Assembly (NCBI GenBank): GCA_023525975.1
Contig: CM042032.1
Coordinates: 15,692,001-15,756,000 of the forward strand
Direction: 5' to 3'
Origin: Smallanthus sonchifolius
Taxonomy: Eukaryota > Streptophyta > Magnoliopsida > Asterales > Asteraceae
Length of the DNA: 64,000 nucleotides
Shown piece after piece: positions 21,116 to 30,316 of this stretch. The first letter of the stretch is position 1; every line of letters begins with the position of its first letter. The translations under genes and the position numbers were made by a program. Below the pieces are notes generated by a model, which did not search any database, was not told where the DNA came from, and worked only from the letters and a program-made list of their open reading frames with translations.

Positions 21116-22493
21116 TTACTTTACCTTTTTACAAAAAGTTGCAGATATAAAACTCTTACTATCACCCGAATCGAATAACACAGATACAAAATTGTTGTCA
21201 AGGATAAACGTACCTGACGCCATGTCGGGGTCCGCCCTGGCCTGGTCTTGCGTCAGCGCGTACGCTCGAGTCTTTGTTCGGGGCCTCTATTTTCTCTTCT
21301 CCGGGCATTTCCCTTTTCCGGCTTCACCCATCCTAGGCTTGGTGCATTCCCGACTCATATGACCACTTTCCCCACAATTGTAGCATTTGAATCCTTGCGG
21401 GCATTCACAGGAATAGTGTCCGGTCTTGCCGCATTTAAAGCATAGATTAGAGCCTAACCGACATTCACCCGCATGTCTTACCCCACATCTTCCACAGACT
21501 GTCGTCTCACCTATCCTGGCCTATTTGTCCCGAGCCCCAAATAACTTCCCACCCGATCGCTTAGCGGGAAAACTCAGCTTCTTCTTAGGCTCTTCAATGG
21601 CAACGACATTCAGCGCAAGATCATCAAATACCACGCCGCTCAGTTCTACTACCGAATCATAGGTAGTAGGGGCGTTTGCCTTAACATAGGTGCGGACCTG
21701 GTCCGGCAATCCTTGAATGTAGCATACAATCTTTCTTTCCTCAGTCATGACAAGATGTGGCACCAGACGTGCCAGTTCATTGAATCGGGTTGTGTACTGC
21801 CGGTGCGTCATGCTCCCGGCCTTCAAACCCAGAAATTCCCTTTCTACCTTCTCAATCTCGTTCCTTGGGCAGAAATTCTTGATCACCAAGGTTTTCAAGT
21901 CAGCCCACATCATCACATCCACAACCTCGCTCCCTTTTGCTTAACGTACACCTTCACACCAATGCGATGCTTCCTCTCTCTGAAGGAGTTAGCAGCAAAT
22001 TTCACAACTTGATCCGTTCGACATTCGCTCAGACAAATGGTAGCTTCCATACGGATTACCCAATCAAAAGTAGCTACCGCGTCTTTCTTCCCAGTCAAGA
22101 CCGGTGGGTCACATGCCTTAAAGGACTTATAGTCGCAACCACGGTTAAGCGGTGTGTTAATTGCTCAGTGTTCGGGGTATCAAACGCCATGTTAGACCCA
22201 CCTTCCCCATTAACCTTCTTCAATGCTTCAGCTAACAGACCTGGCAGAGAAGTCTTCATCAACTCTGTGAACTCTCGAGCTATAGCTGCTCTCACTTCTG
22301 GTTCAAAAGTGAAAGGTTGTTCTTCAATCTGTGTCTGCTCAGTTCCATGCACACTAACCGCCGGTTCAGTGTGAACACTTCCTTCTTCACTATAGTCTTG
22401 GCGCGCAGGGGTCCTTCCACACCCACCATTTCGACTGCCGGTACGACCACCGGTACGGCCCCCACCACGTCTTTCGTTTCCTCTCCTTGCCAT
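21116..22493 (-). pseudogene. Gypsy F gag with triple zinc-knuckle region
   Basis: The start Met is at 22493 (MARRGNERRGGGRTGGRTG), a Gly/Arg-rich N-terminus followed by the gag fold, which is split over frames 22095-22493, 21913-22098 and 21521-21922 by frameshifts. Conserved gag phrases include MTHRQYTTRFNELARLVPHL. After a TAG at 21521-21523 come CGRCGVRHAGEC, CFKCGKTGHYSCEC and CYNCGESGHMSREC, one Cys-rich and two canonical CCHC knuckles that bind the element RNA. Another TAG at 21287-21289 precedes the protease. Start choice: it is the first Met after the leader, and the Arg-rich start is typical. Confidence 0.88.
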
Positions 22494-22505
22494 TTCGTTC
22501 TATAA

Positions 22506-22518
22506 GACAAGGATCTAC
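22506..22518. other. Fusion junction between gypsy F leader and gypsy G RT
   Basis: Minus-strand RT of gypsy G reads GHVINAEGILVDP and then runs directly into leader sequence just upstream of the gypsy F gag Met. There is no LTR, primer site or duplication at the join, and both elements point the same way. This indicates illegitimate recombination or a deletion between two adjacent gypsy elements. Confidence 0.8.
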
Positions 22519-23143
22519 AAGAATACCTTCTGCGTTTATCACATGACCCAAGAATTGAACTTCTCGGAGCCAAAACACACATTTAGAGAATTTTGCATAT
22601 AATTTTTCTTTTCTAAGTGTTTTCAGTACTTCTTTGAGATGACATGCATGATCCCCTTCATTCTTAGAGTAAATTAGAATATCACCGATTAACACGATCA
22701 CAGATCAGTCCAACATTGGTCGACAAACCCTATTCATGAGATCCATGAATGCGGCAGGGGAATTAGTCAAACCAAATGACATTACTAAGAACTCATAGTG
22801 TCCATATCTCGTATGGAAGGTTGTCTTTGGAATATCTACATCTCTAACCTTCAACTGGTGATAACCTGACCTTAGATCGATTTTGGAAAACAAGTTTGCT
22901 CCTTGTAATTGATCAAACAGGTCATCGATCCTTGGTAACGGGTACCTGTTCTTTATGGTAAGTTTGTTAAACTCTCGGTAGTCTATGCACATATATACTA
23001 CCATCTTTCTTCTTCATGAAAAGAACCGGAGCACCCCAAGGAGAGATACTTAGTCTGATGAAACCTTTGTCTAATAACTCTTGCAGTTGAGACATTAGTT
23101 CCTTCATTTCTGATGGAGCTAATCGATAAGGTGCTTTAGCTGC
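22514..23143 (-). pseudogene. Gypsy G reverse transcriptase fragment, catalytic Asp lost
   Basis: Frames 22967-23185, 22705-23004 and 22390-22701 together cover PYRLAPSEMKELMSQLQEL, SPWGAPVLFMKKKDGS, CIDYREFNKL, YPLPRIDDLFDQL, SGYHQLKVRDVDIPKT and the catalytic site, which reads LIGDILIYSKN. The first Asp of the FIDD motif is Gly, so polymerase activity is expected to be lost. Stops occur after RPMLD and inside the N-terminal part. The 5' side continues beyond copia E at 28704. The C-terminus (rest of RT, RNase H, integrase) was removed at the fusion with gypsy F. Confidence 0.9.
23139..23143. repeat. Target-site duplication of copia E, left copy (gctgc)
   Basis: gctgc at 23139-23143 pairs with gctac at 28704-28708, one mismatch. 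The interrupted gypsy G frame is continuous across them. Confidence 0.75.
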
Positions 23144-23562
23144 TGAAGGTCCAAATGGATCTTCTATGGATCGTTCTCGTGACAAGACGTATCATTAACG
23201 CGGAATGCGGAATCCTATCGTATTAACGCTTTGTATAACAATCGACATGTAAACACAGCATATAAATAAAGCTTTCTCTTTGTATTCACCGAACACGGAG
23301 TTTACAGATTCTCAGAATTACACTCGTTCAAAGTCTCTCTGCTGCTATCTTTTTTTTTTCACTGAAACTGTAAACTCTTATATATAGACAGAAACCTGCT
23401 ATAAGCGAACATAACAAGTTCGCCTCAAAGATAAGTTCGCCTCTAATAGGCTAGGCGAACTTAACAAGTTCGCTCCTAAAGATGCTTAGGCGAACTTGTT
23501 AAGTTCGCCTCTCTATGAACTTACACAGAATTTTATCAACAGTTACAAAACATGTCCTAACA
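23144..23562 (-). repeat. copia E 3' LTR, 419 bp
   Basis: Plus-orientation ends are TGAAGGTCC and TGTCCTAACA. It matches 28293-28703 with scattered substitutions and two indels that each add or remove a dyad unit. The element-sense start, TGTTAGGACATG, is the same as in element H. Confidence 0.9.
23403..23510 (-). repeat. GCGAACTT-N3-AAGTTCGC dyad array, E 3' LTR
   Basis: Units include GCGAACAT-AAC-AAGTTCGC, GCGAACTT-AAC-AAGTTCGC and GCGAACTT-GTT-AAGTTCGC. One unit keeps only its right arm (ataagttcgcctc), where the other LTR has both arms. Confidence 0.88.
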
Positions 23563-25483
23563 GACTCCCCTTTAACTGTTGCTAACAATTCTATCAATTA
23601 CAAGTCAAAGACTCTAAGACTAAGACAATAAAATCTTCAAGCTCGTTGTCACCAGAATATGCTCCAACAGACTCCCCCTTGACAACAGCTTTAGAAGATT
23701 GTCATCCGTCTTCATATATCATCAAACACACTTTAGTCTTCGTCTTGTTCATCTGCACTTTCTCTCTTTATTTCTATCTAGAAGAAAACTTGGGAGAAGG
23801 ACCCCTTGTCAACTTCTGTCTGTAATATTCAGTTTTTGCAAAGGAGAACAACCAAGAATAACCAACAATTAAGATTTCCATGGAAGCTGGAAAAATAAAT
23901 TTTTTTTGGTTTTTCAAACATAAGACTCACAAAATCTTTTTGGTTTTTCTCTATATAAACTGAAATGTAAAATATAAAATCCATCTTTTTGGTCGAACAT
24001 CACGAGTAAGAAGATCATATCAGTATATATGAGATATCAATCACACATCTTGGATATAAAATCCATAAAATATCAAATGGTATCCTATGTCATTCTTTCA
24101 AGCCTTGACCAATCAAACCAATATCTTTCAAGATTTTCACTCTATCTTTTCAAGACTTTCATATTGCATGTTATGATACTCGATAAACATTCAAAGAAAA
24201 TAGGATCAGGCTATGACACACAAATTCAAATTGTCAATATTATAAGATTTGAAACTAAAGCATCTCATTCCCACTTTCTTGTGAGTTAAGATACCATTTA
24301 AGTATGAAATATAACGGGTACCCCACTAGTATGTTAATAGAAAGTAAATGCACTATCTTCAAGACATATGAGATTTTACTAAAGAATATCCGAATTTCCA
24401 GAATGAGGAGACATCACTTAGCATATGAATAGCAGAATCCAAATTGGATTGTATAGGAATCAATGAGATTCAGAATCGAATGATTCCATGTTTTGGCTTA
24501 TATATGTGGAATCATAAGATTCGGGTACGTGGATCCAACTGTTATCTGGATTATGAATTCAATGGAATCAATAAAGATGATTTATCAATATGATCCAAGG
24601 GCTAGTATATGTTTGACAGATGTTGTCAAGTACATATCTTGATTATACTTCAAATTGCATGCTTTTCGGGACATGGGCACTGAAGCAAATCGAATGAATA
24701 GTGCTAAGGACATAACCCGAAACTGATCTCATAGGACAATCTTTATTAAAAGCTAATATTCTTTATCTGATAGTGATCTTTTAACACACACACCCAGGCA
24801 TAAAATGGGTTCAAATCACAGTTGTAACATATGCAATTATGTTTTCACACTACTAATGGTTCAGTGACGCTTTTAGTCTACTGACAATTCAAATTATATG
24901 CATACACAACACTATCATTTCCTATTTTTGTAGTCTCTGAAGTTTAGATCAAAACAAAAAATTCAGATATATTAACATAAAGCACCAACCAGTCAATCTA
25001 AGGTTATGTGTGAAAGAACATCTACTGATGTACTATCATCTCTTCTTTAACTTCAAGTAATGTCGATTTTAACTTTTTCAATTTGTTTGGATTTTTCAAA
25101 ATATTTTTCAAAGAAAGTAAAACAAACGAAAATAAAATCTTCCATGAAAACATTTTAAGGAAAACGTTTTACTTCGTTACTTAGGATTAAGCAATTCAAT
25201 CAATTAAAAACTCAAACCAATGTAATGTAATTGAATGTCATTGCCTTTGTCACCAACACAGTTTTGTACTCCCCTTGTCCTGTAGACTCCCCCTCAACTA
25301 GTCAAATGGTTGCATCAACGACTTTATGCTCACCATCGTCATCCTAAGTTTCAGGTTATCATTTGTACTTTGTAAAACTCTTTCCAAAACATTGTGCGTG
25401 ACATATTCTCCCCCTTAAGCATCAAGTTGTTGAATCAAAAAGATTCTCAGTTAGCAACAACTCTTTACTCTTGCAGATGTCAA
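23563..25483 (-). other. copia E 3' non-coding region with repeated polypurine tracts
   Basis: No gene is seen in these 1.9 kb. On the minus strand, polypurine tracts occur at 23563-23577 (next to the LTR), 23668-23683, 25268-25278, 25285-25298 and 25405-25419. Part of the body, about 24200-24900, resembles the 3' non-coding regions of elements B (45500-46400) and D (56750-57700), with shared phrases about TATAAGATTTGAAAC. The frame 24029-24289 is a chance ORF. Confidence 0.7.
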
Positions 25484-25742
25484 TCCCTGTCATGTGCTAT
25501 GAACAACCACTATCAACAACCAAAATGGTATTAATAGTCCCTCTTGGTAAATCCTGCATATCTAACAAGAAACATTAATTTGAAATTGGGACCCAAGCCA
25601 TGGTAGTCATGGGTCATCCATCTGTATCAAAATAATAAACCTCACTCCATTAACAATCGAATCTCTCATCAATTTTTGGAGATTGTTCTGACGAGTTAGA
25701 AACATAAACTTTAGATTTCCAAACATACTTCTGTTCATTAAG
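25484..25742 (-). pseudogene. copia E protease N-terminal fragment
   Basis: Minus-strand reading gives MTTMAWVPISN, LPRGTINTILVVDSGCS, a stop, then HMTGIDI. This is the copia protease active site (DSGCS-x-HMTG) with the Arg codon changed to TGA/TAG-type nonsense. The C-terminal half and all downstream pol are gone; sequence below about 25480 is non-coding. Confidence 0.8.
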
Positions 25743-27611
25743 TTATTTTTGCTTAAAATTTGAAGTGTTTAAACATTCTTGTTCATTTGAAAAATGTGTA
25801 GATTGTGAAAGCTCTTGTTCTAAAAGTTTTCTCAATCTTCTGTTTCTCCTCCGTCTTTGAGGTCTAGAAAGCCTAACCTCAGATTTTGAATTACCCTTTG
25901 GTGTATCACGAGGTTTAACCACATTTGGGTTAACATAAGGCTTATCATGAGTTCTTACCTTTTCTGGAGTAACATGTCGGTTACCTTTGACATTGTTAGG
26001 ACAAGCAATCTGAATATGACCCATAAGACCACAGTAAAAGCAAGATCTCGTCTCACGATATTCTCTCATATAAGGAATCTTCACACGATAAGATGAACTT
26101 GAAGAAGATTCTCCTACATGAACTTCTTTTGGAGTTTGAGACTGAACAAACTTTTTCTCAACAAGTTTTGATTCAGGCTTCATCTTCTCAGGAACTACAT
26201 GCTTCTTTCCTTTATTTTTGTAAGGACAGTTCACCACAATGCGTCCCATCTCATTACAATGAAAACATGTGCGCCTGTCTTTATAATCACTGACAAATGG
26301 AACTCTCCTTGAATTTGAAGAACTTCCGAATATATAATTTCCAGATGAATTAGAATCAACCTTTGAGTCTTCATTCTTAACCTCTTTCGGTATCCCCTCT
26401 ACCATAGCTTCATCAAAATATTCATCATCACTCTCATCAGAATACACCATATCTTCACATGTGACTGGATTCACTTTCAACACAGTCTTAGGATCTAAAT
26501 CATTATCTTTTATAATCTCAGGTATCACAGAATAATTTTCGTTGAACGGTGGAGGAACATAACCAATACCATTAGTTCCCTTCCCCTCTTTAGTATTATT
26601 ATGATAATGTCCTAATAAGAATGATGTATTTCCAAAGCTTTCTAACTTTCTATGCAATCTGATTACCTCTGCTTTAGATTCAGCTAGTTCCTTATCTTTC
26701 TCAGCAAGATCATTATTTCGTTTCTCAATTTCTGCAAAGGACATATCCAGGTGATATGCCTGCTCTTTGATCTTCAAAGTCAGAGAACTTATATCCCTCT
26801 TCAGTGATTCTATTCTCTCAATACACACATTTTCATTATTCTTTAATTTCTGACTTACCGTGTGCATGGATTTCATATCACAAATGAGGTTTACATTGTC
26901 ATCCATAACCCTCACCATTTTATCCTTCACTGAAACACAGTTAGAACAAAAAGTTTCAGAGTTAGAAACTACCTCAGCTTTTACTTCTGAAGAAGATGCA
27001 CCAGGAGCCATGAATACGTCATCATCAGCTTCACTTTTTTTAGCAACAATGACAGGCTCTGTATCAATTTCTGAGTCGCTCAGATCATCTTCAACTGTCT
27101 GAAAGCTTTCTTCAGTCATCACATCAGTCTCAGTAGATTGAGTACTTTCACCAGAACGAATACTCTCACTATCACTTAACTCTGTAGAAGAATCACTTTG
27201 AGAATCACTCTACTTCTCCAATACTTCTTTGATCAAGACTACAAACGCTTGAGAAGTTGCTTCACCCTTTTTCTTCAATGCTTCCCATAGATATCTTGAA
27301 GTTGGACACTTCCCGAGACTATGAATGATTTCTTTTGGTAAAGACATCGTTTATGTTTCACACGTTTTCATCTCTCGATCAAACTTTTGTTTTTCTACTT
27401 TAGTAAGAGCTGTCACTGGTTTAGGAACATCACGAAATTCCAGAAATTCAAAAGTAGGATGCACATATCCTTCTGTTATTGGTCTCCAAAAATTTTCATC
27501 AGCTTCTGTTACGAACTGTTCGAACCGGACTTTCCAGCTACGGTAATCTAATATACACAAAAGCCTCGGTGGCATAGTTCCAATCTCATTATCATCACAA
27601 GAAATTGACAT
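25743..27611 (-). pseudogene. copia E gag, extended, with coiled coil and two zinc knuckles
   Basis: The start Met is at 27611 (MSISCDDNEIGTMPPRLLC), giving the copia gag N-terminus WKVRFEQFVTEADENFWRP up to a stop near 27351. A central Ser/Asp-rich part follows, then the open frame 27122-25743 (459 residues). That frame has a Ser/Glu-rich start, a probable coiled coil at about 90-165 (KLKNNENVCIERIESLKRDI, EIEKRNNDLAEKDKELAES), a first knuckle CFHCNEMGRIVVNC whose His is replaced by Arg, and a second intact knuckle CFYCGLMGHIQIAC. It ends in an Arg-rich tail. Gag packages RNA, and the long C-terminal extension is typical of Sirevirus-like elements. A TAG near 27211 and the 27351 stop break it. 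Confidence 0.88.
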
Positions 27612-27788
27612 TTTGAAATTTTTGCGAAAATATCCGGAAAAAAATTTCCCGCCAAAATACTCTTTTTAAAAATTTCAAAAATTCAAAATTTCAAAAATGA
27701 TTCAAAGCGACCACATAAGCTTTTCCTAAAAAATTTGGACAAGAACAAATTTCAAAAATGATTCAATACTTTTTTTTAAGAACACTAG

Positions 27789-27963
27789 CGAACTAGATAA
27801 GTTCGCCTGATACTGCCTGAGCGAACTTAATAAGTTTGCCTGAACTTCACTAAGTGAAGCGAACTTGATAAGTTCGCCTACTAAGTTCGCTTAAACTGAG
27901 AGAAGCGAACTTAATAAGTTCGCTTGCTAAGTTCGCCTGCAACAACTTTCAGCAAGTTCGCCT
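27789..27963 (-). repeat. GCGAACTT dyad array in copia E leader
   Basis: Between gag and primer site lie units GCGAACTA-GAT-AAGTTCGC, GCGAACTT-AAT-AAGTTTGC, GCGAACTT-GAT-AAGTTCGC and GCGAACTT-AAT-AAGTTCGC, plus isolated half units. The leader repeats the motif found upstream of the TATA box in the LTR. Confidence 0.85.
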
Positions 27964-28278
27964 AAACCAGCTGAAACAAACTCAGCAAGAACTTTAACCC
28001 AAAGACGAACGAACAACACCAAAATTCATCATTTCTAACAGATTAGAAGGAGTTTGAAGAAATTGCACCGTAGGATTGAGTATTTAATGAATTAGAACAC
28101 TTCTATCGGATCAATTTCATCAAAATCAACCTCAATTTCACGAAATCAGCAGTAAAATCAGTTTAAGAACTTGTAAACTCCATGGATACAAAATCTTCAA
28201 AAATGACCAATTTCTTGTCAAATTGTACACAAAATCCGTCTCTAATCAACAAAAATCAACCACAAATCATGAACAAGA

Positions 28279-28290
28279 GCTCTGATACCA
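28279..28290 (-). promoter_or_regulatory. Primer binding site of copia E
   Basis: Minus-strand TGGTATCAGAGC lies two bases after the LTR. Initiator methionine tRNA type. Confidence 0.9.
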
Positions 28291-28525
28291 CTTGAAGGTC
28301 CACATGGCTCTTCTATGGATCGTTCTCATGACAAGACGTATCGTAAACGTGGAGTGTGGAATCCTACCGTATTAACGCTTTGTATAACAATCGACATGTA
28401 AACACAGTATGTAAATAAAGCTTTCTCTTTGTATTCACCGAACACAGAGTTTACAGATTCTCAGAATTACACTCGTTCAAAGTCCCTCTGCTGCTCTCTT
28501 TTTTTTTCATTGAAACTGTAAACTC

Positions 28526-28535
28526 CTATATATAG
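28526..28535 (-). promoter_or_regulatory. TATA box of copia E 5' LTR
   Basis: CTATATATAG on the minus strand. The dyad array ends about 15 bp upstream, matching the spacing in elements B, D and H. Confidence 0.7.
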
Positions 28536-28550
28536 ACAGAAACCTGCTAT

Positions 28551-28641
28551 AAGCGAACATAACAAGTTCGCCTCAAAGATGCTTAGGCGAACTTATTATG
28601 TTCGCCTCTAATAGGCTAGGCGAACTTAACAAGTTCGCTCC
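28551..28641 (-). repeat. GCGAACTT dyad array, E 5' LTR
   Basis: Three paired units remain: GCGAACAT-AAC-AAGTTCGC, GCGAACTT-ATT-ATGTTCGC and GCGAACTT-AAC-AAGTTCGC. Confidence 0.85.
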
Positions 28642-28703
28642 TAAAGATGCTTACTATGAACTTATACAGAATTTTATCAACAGTTACAAAACATGTCCTA
28701 ACA

Positions 28704-29419
28704 GCTACTAGCTTAGCACCAGGCACTAAGTCAATTCGAAACTCCACTTCTTATTCAGGGGGTATTCCTGGTAATTCTTCAGGGAATACATCAGGAAAAT
28801 TACTGACTACTGGTACGTCTTTTAATTCCTTAGTTTTTACTTTAGAATCAATAACGTATGCCAGGTAGGTCTTACAGCCTCGATTCATAAACTTCATTGC
28901 TTTCATCATGGAAATAATTCTAACGGGTGATCTAATCTTATCACCATGGATTGTGATCCAATTACTGTCTGGGGTCTATATCTGAGCTGCTTTCTTGTTA
29001 CAAATGTTACGGGCATCATTTGCTGCCAACCAGTCCATTCCCAGGACTTCATTAAATCCCTCGAGGATCATTGGATATTGTCTAACGGGAAATCTGTGCC
29101 CTTCAAGATCGATAAAACAATCTTGAATGACTTCTGCCACCTTCATCGTTTTTCCAATAGCCGTTTCTACTTCAAAGATTTCGTCTAATCTTATGGTAGG
29201 TCTAGCTAAGGAAGGATAGAAATCTAGGGATATGAAACTCTTACTAGCTCCTGAGTCAAATAACACAGTAGCAGCTAGGTCATTAAAAAGAAATGTACCT
29301 GATACTACGTCAGGCAATGCCTTTGTTTCCTCGATGGTCAAAGTATAGGCTCTACTTTTGGCTTTTGAGACTTCTTTCTCCTTCCCATCCTTGATCACTA
29401 CTGGTGCTGAAATTTTCAA
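28704..29419 (-). pseudogene. Gypsy G retropepsin and protease-RT spacer
   Basis: Frame 28976-29419 (147 residues) contains the active site LFDSGASKSFIS at about 55-66 and the flap-side VLGMDWLAANDA at about 125-136. It ends with a stop near 28976. The following sequence to 28709 still reads as spacer (YLAYVIDSKVKTKELKDVPV, FPEELPGIPP-like) and joins the RT frame across copia E. Retropepsin cleaves the gag-pol polyprotein. The active site itself is intact. Confidence 0.88.
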
Positions 29420-30290
29420 GGTTGGGCATTCTATGATTCGGTGTCCCAGTTCTCCGCACTTGTAACACTTCAGCCCTGACTTACTTGGGTAATTAGTGGC
29501 TATATGTCCAGGCTTACCACATCTGCAGCAAGTATTAGATCCATACTTGCATTCTCAAGTGCGTAGTTTGCCACATTTGGTGCATTTATTATCACCACCA
29601 CCATGTTCCTATCTCTTTCCTCATCCTCTATTCTTCTTATTTTGATTTTTAGAAACATCTGGCCATTTTCTCTTTGATTCTGCAGGGTGGGAACCGTAGA
29701 CTTTATCGTACATGGTTGAAGCCAACTGTACGGTAGACCGAAATGTTTTTAAGTCTGAAGTCCTTACTAATCTCTGTATCTCAGATGGTAAACCCTGTAC
29801 ATATCGCTTGATGTATACTGATTCGGGGGTTATCAGGTGGGGTACCAAACGAGCCATTCGATTAAATTTGGTAGTATATTCACGGTGAGTCATACTACCA
29901 GCTTCCAATCTAAGAAAATCCCTCTCGATTTTGCCAGTCTCATTATCTGAAAAGAACTCCTCTATCAGTAATCTTTTTAATTCTTCCCAAGTCATTCGAT
30001 CAATAGCTTTATCTCCCAAAGTTATGACCAAGTTCTCCCACCAGTACAATGCTTCTGACACAAATGAATGGGCTGCATACTTGACCTTTTGATCATCTCT
30101 ACATTCACTAATCTTGATAACTGCTTCTATCTCTCTTATCCACTGATGGGTGGCAGTGGCATCCTTCGTTCCTTCAAACTTAGGAGGGTTTCCGTCTTTA
30201 AATGCCTTGTAAGGACATCCCTTCTTCCCCAACTTTTGAGGTCTTGCCTCAAATGAAACATCAGATTCACATCATAATCGAAATCATCTT
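29420..30290 (-). pseudogene. Gypsy G gag with three Cys-rich knuckles
   Basis: Frame 29621-30232 (203 residues) has the gypsy gag fold: KFEGTKDATATHQWIREIE, AALYWWENL-like, WEELKRLLIEEFF and MTHREYTTKFNRMARLVPHL. Downstream, in the 29420-29620 stretch, are CTKCGKLRT-EC, CCRCGKPGHIATNY (last Cys replaced) and CYKCGELGHRIIEC knuckles, interrupted by a stop. Upstream of the Met at 30232 the frame continues as gag-like sequence only after a shift, so the true start is probably nearer 30300. Gag and knuckles bind and package the RNA. Confidence 0.85.
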
Positions 30291-30316
30291 CATTCTCATC
30301 ATCTGGCTATACCCAT

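Larger units (their letters stand above)
15919..22513 (-). mobile_element. Ty3/gypsy chromovirus element F, lacking its 5' LTR
   Basis: On the minus strand it shows a short leader (about 22513-22494), gag (22493-21290), protease, RT, RNase H, integrase and chromodomain (to 17906), polypurine tract (17881-17866) and the 3' LTR (17865-15919). The 5' LTR and primer site are absent because the leader is fused at about 22506-22518 to gypsy G. Most catalytic residues are intact and the frame is largely open, so it is the best preserved pol in the window, but six or more in-frame stops interrupt it. Confidence 0.92.
23144..28703 (-). mobile_element. Sirevirus-like copia element E, integrase and RT deleted
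   Basis: 5.56 kb with both LTRs (28293-28703 and 23144-23562), a primer site (28279-28290), a leader with dyad arrays, gag (27611-25743), a protease fragment (about 25484-25742), then directly 3' untranslated-type sequence with several polypurine tracts. Integrase, RT and RNase H are absent, so it could only move with enzymes supplied by a relative. It is the same family as the partial element H at 61849. Sirevirus affinity is inferred from the extended gag with two zinc knuckles and multiple polypurine tracts. Confidence 0.88.
28293..28703 (-). repeat. copia E 5' LTR, 411 bp
   Basis: It ends with CCTAACA at 28703, followed by gctac (duplication). A TATA box is on the minus strand at 28526-28535 (CTATATATAG), and a dyad array at 28551-28641 lies about 15 bp upstream of it. 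Compared with the 3' LTR it lacks the unit GCGAACTT-GTT-AAGTTCGC but keeps a complete second unit. Confidence 0.9.

Noticed and set aside
17906..22493. Many plus-strand ORFs over the gypsy F gag-pol
   Set aside because: They are shadows of the minus-strand pol frame and show no recognisable domain.
24029..24289. 86-residue plus-strand ORF
   Set aside because: AT-rich, opposite to element sense, in 3' non-coding sequence shared with other elements that lack the frame.
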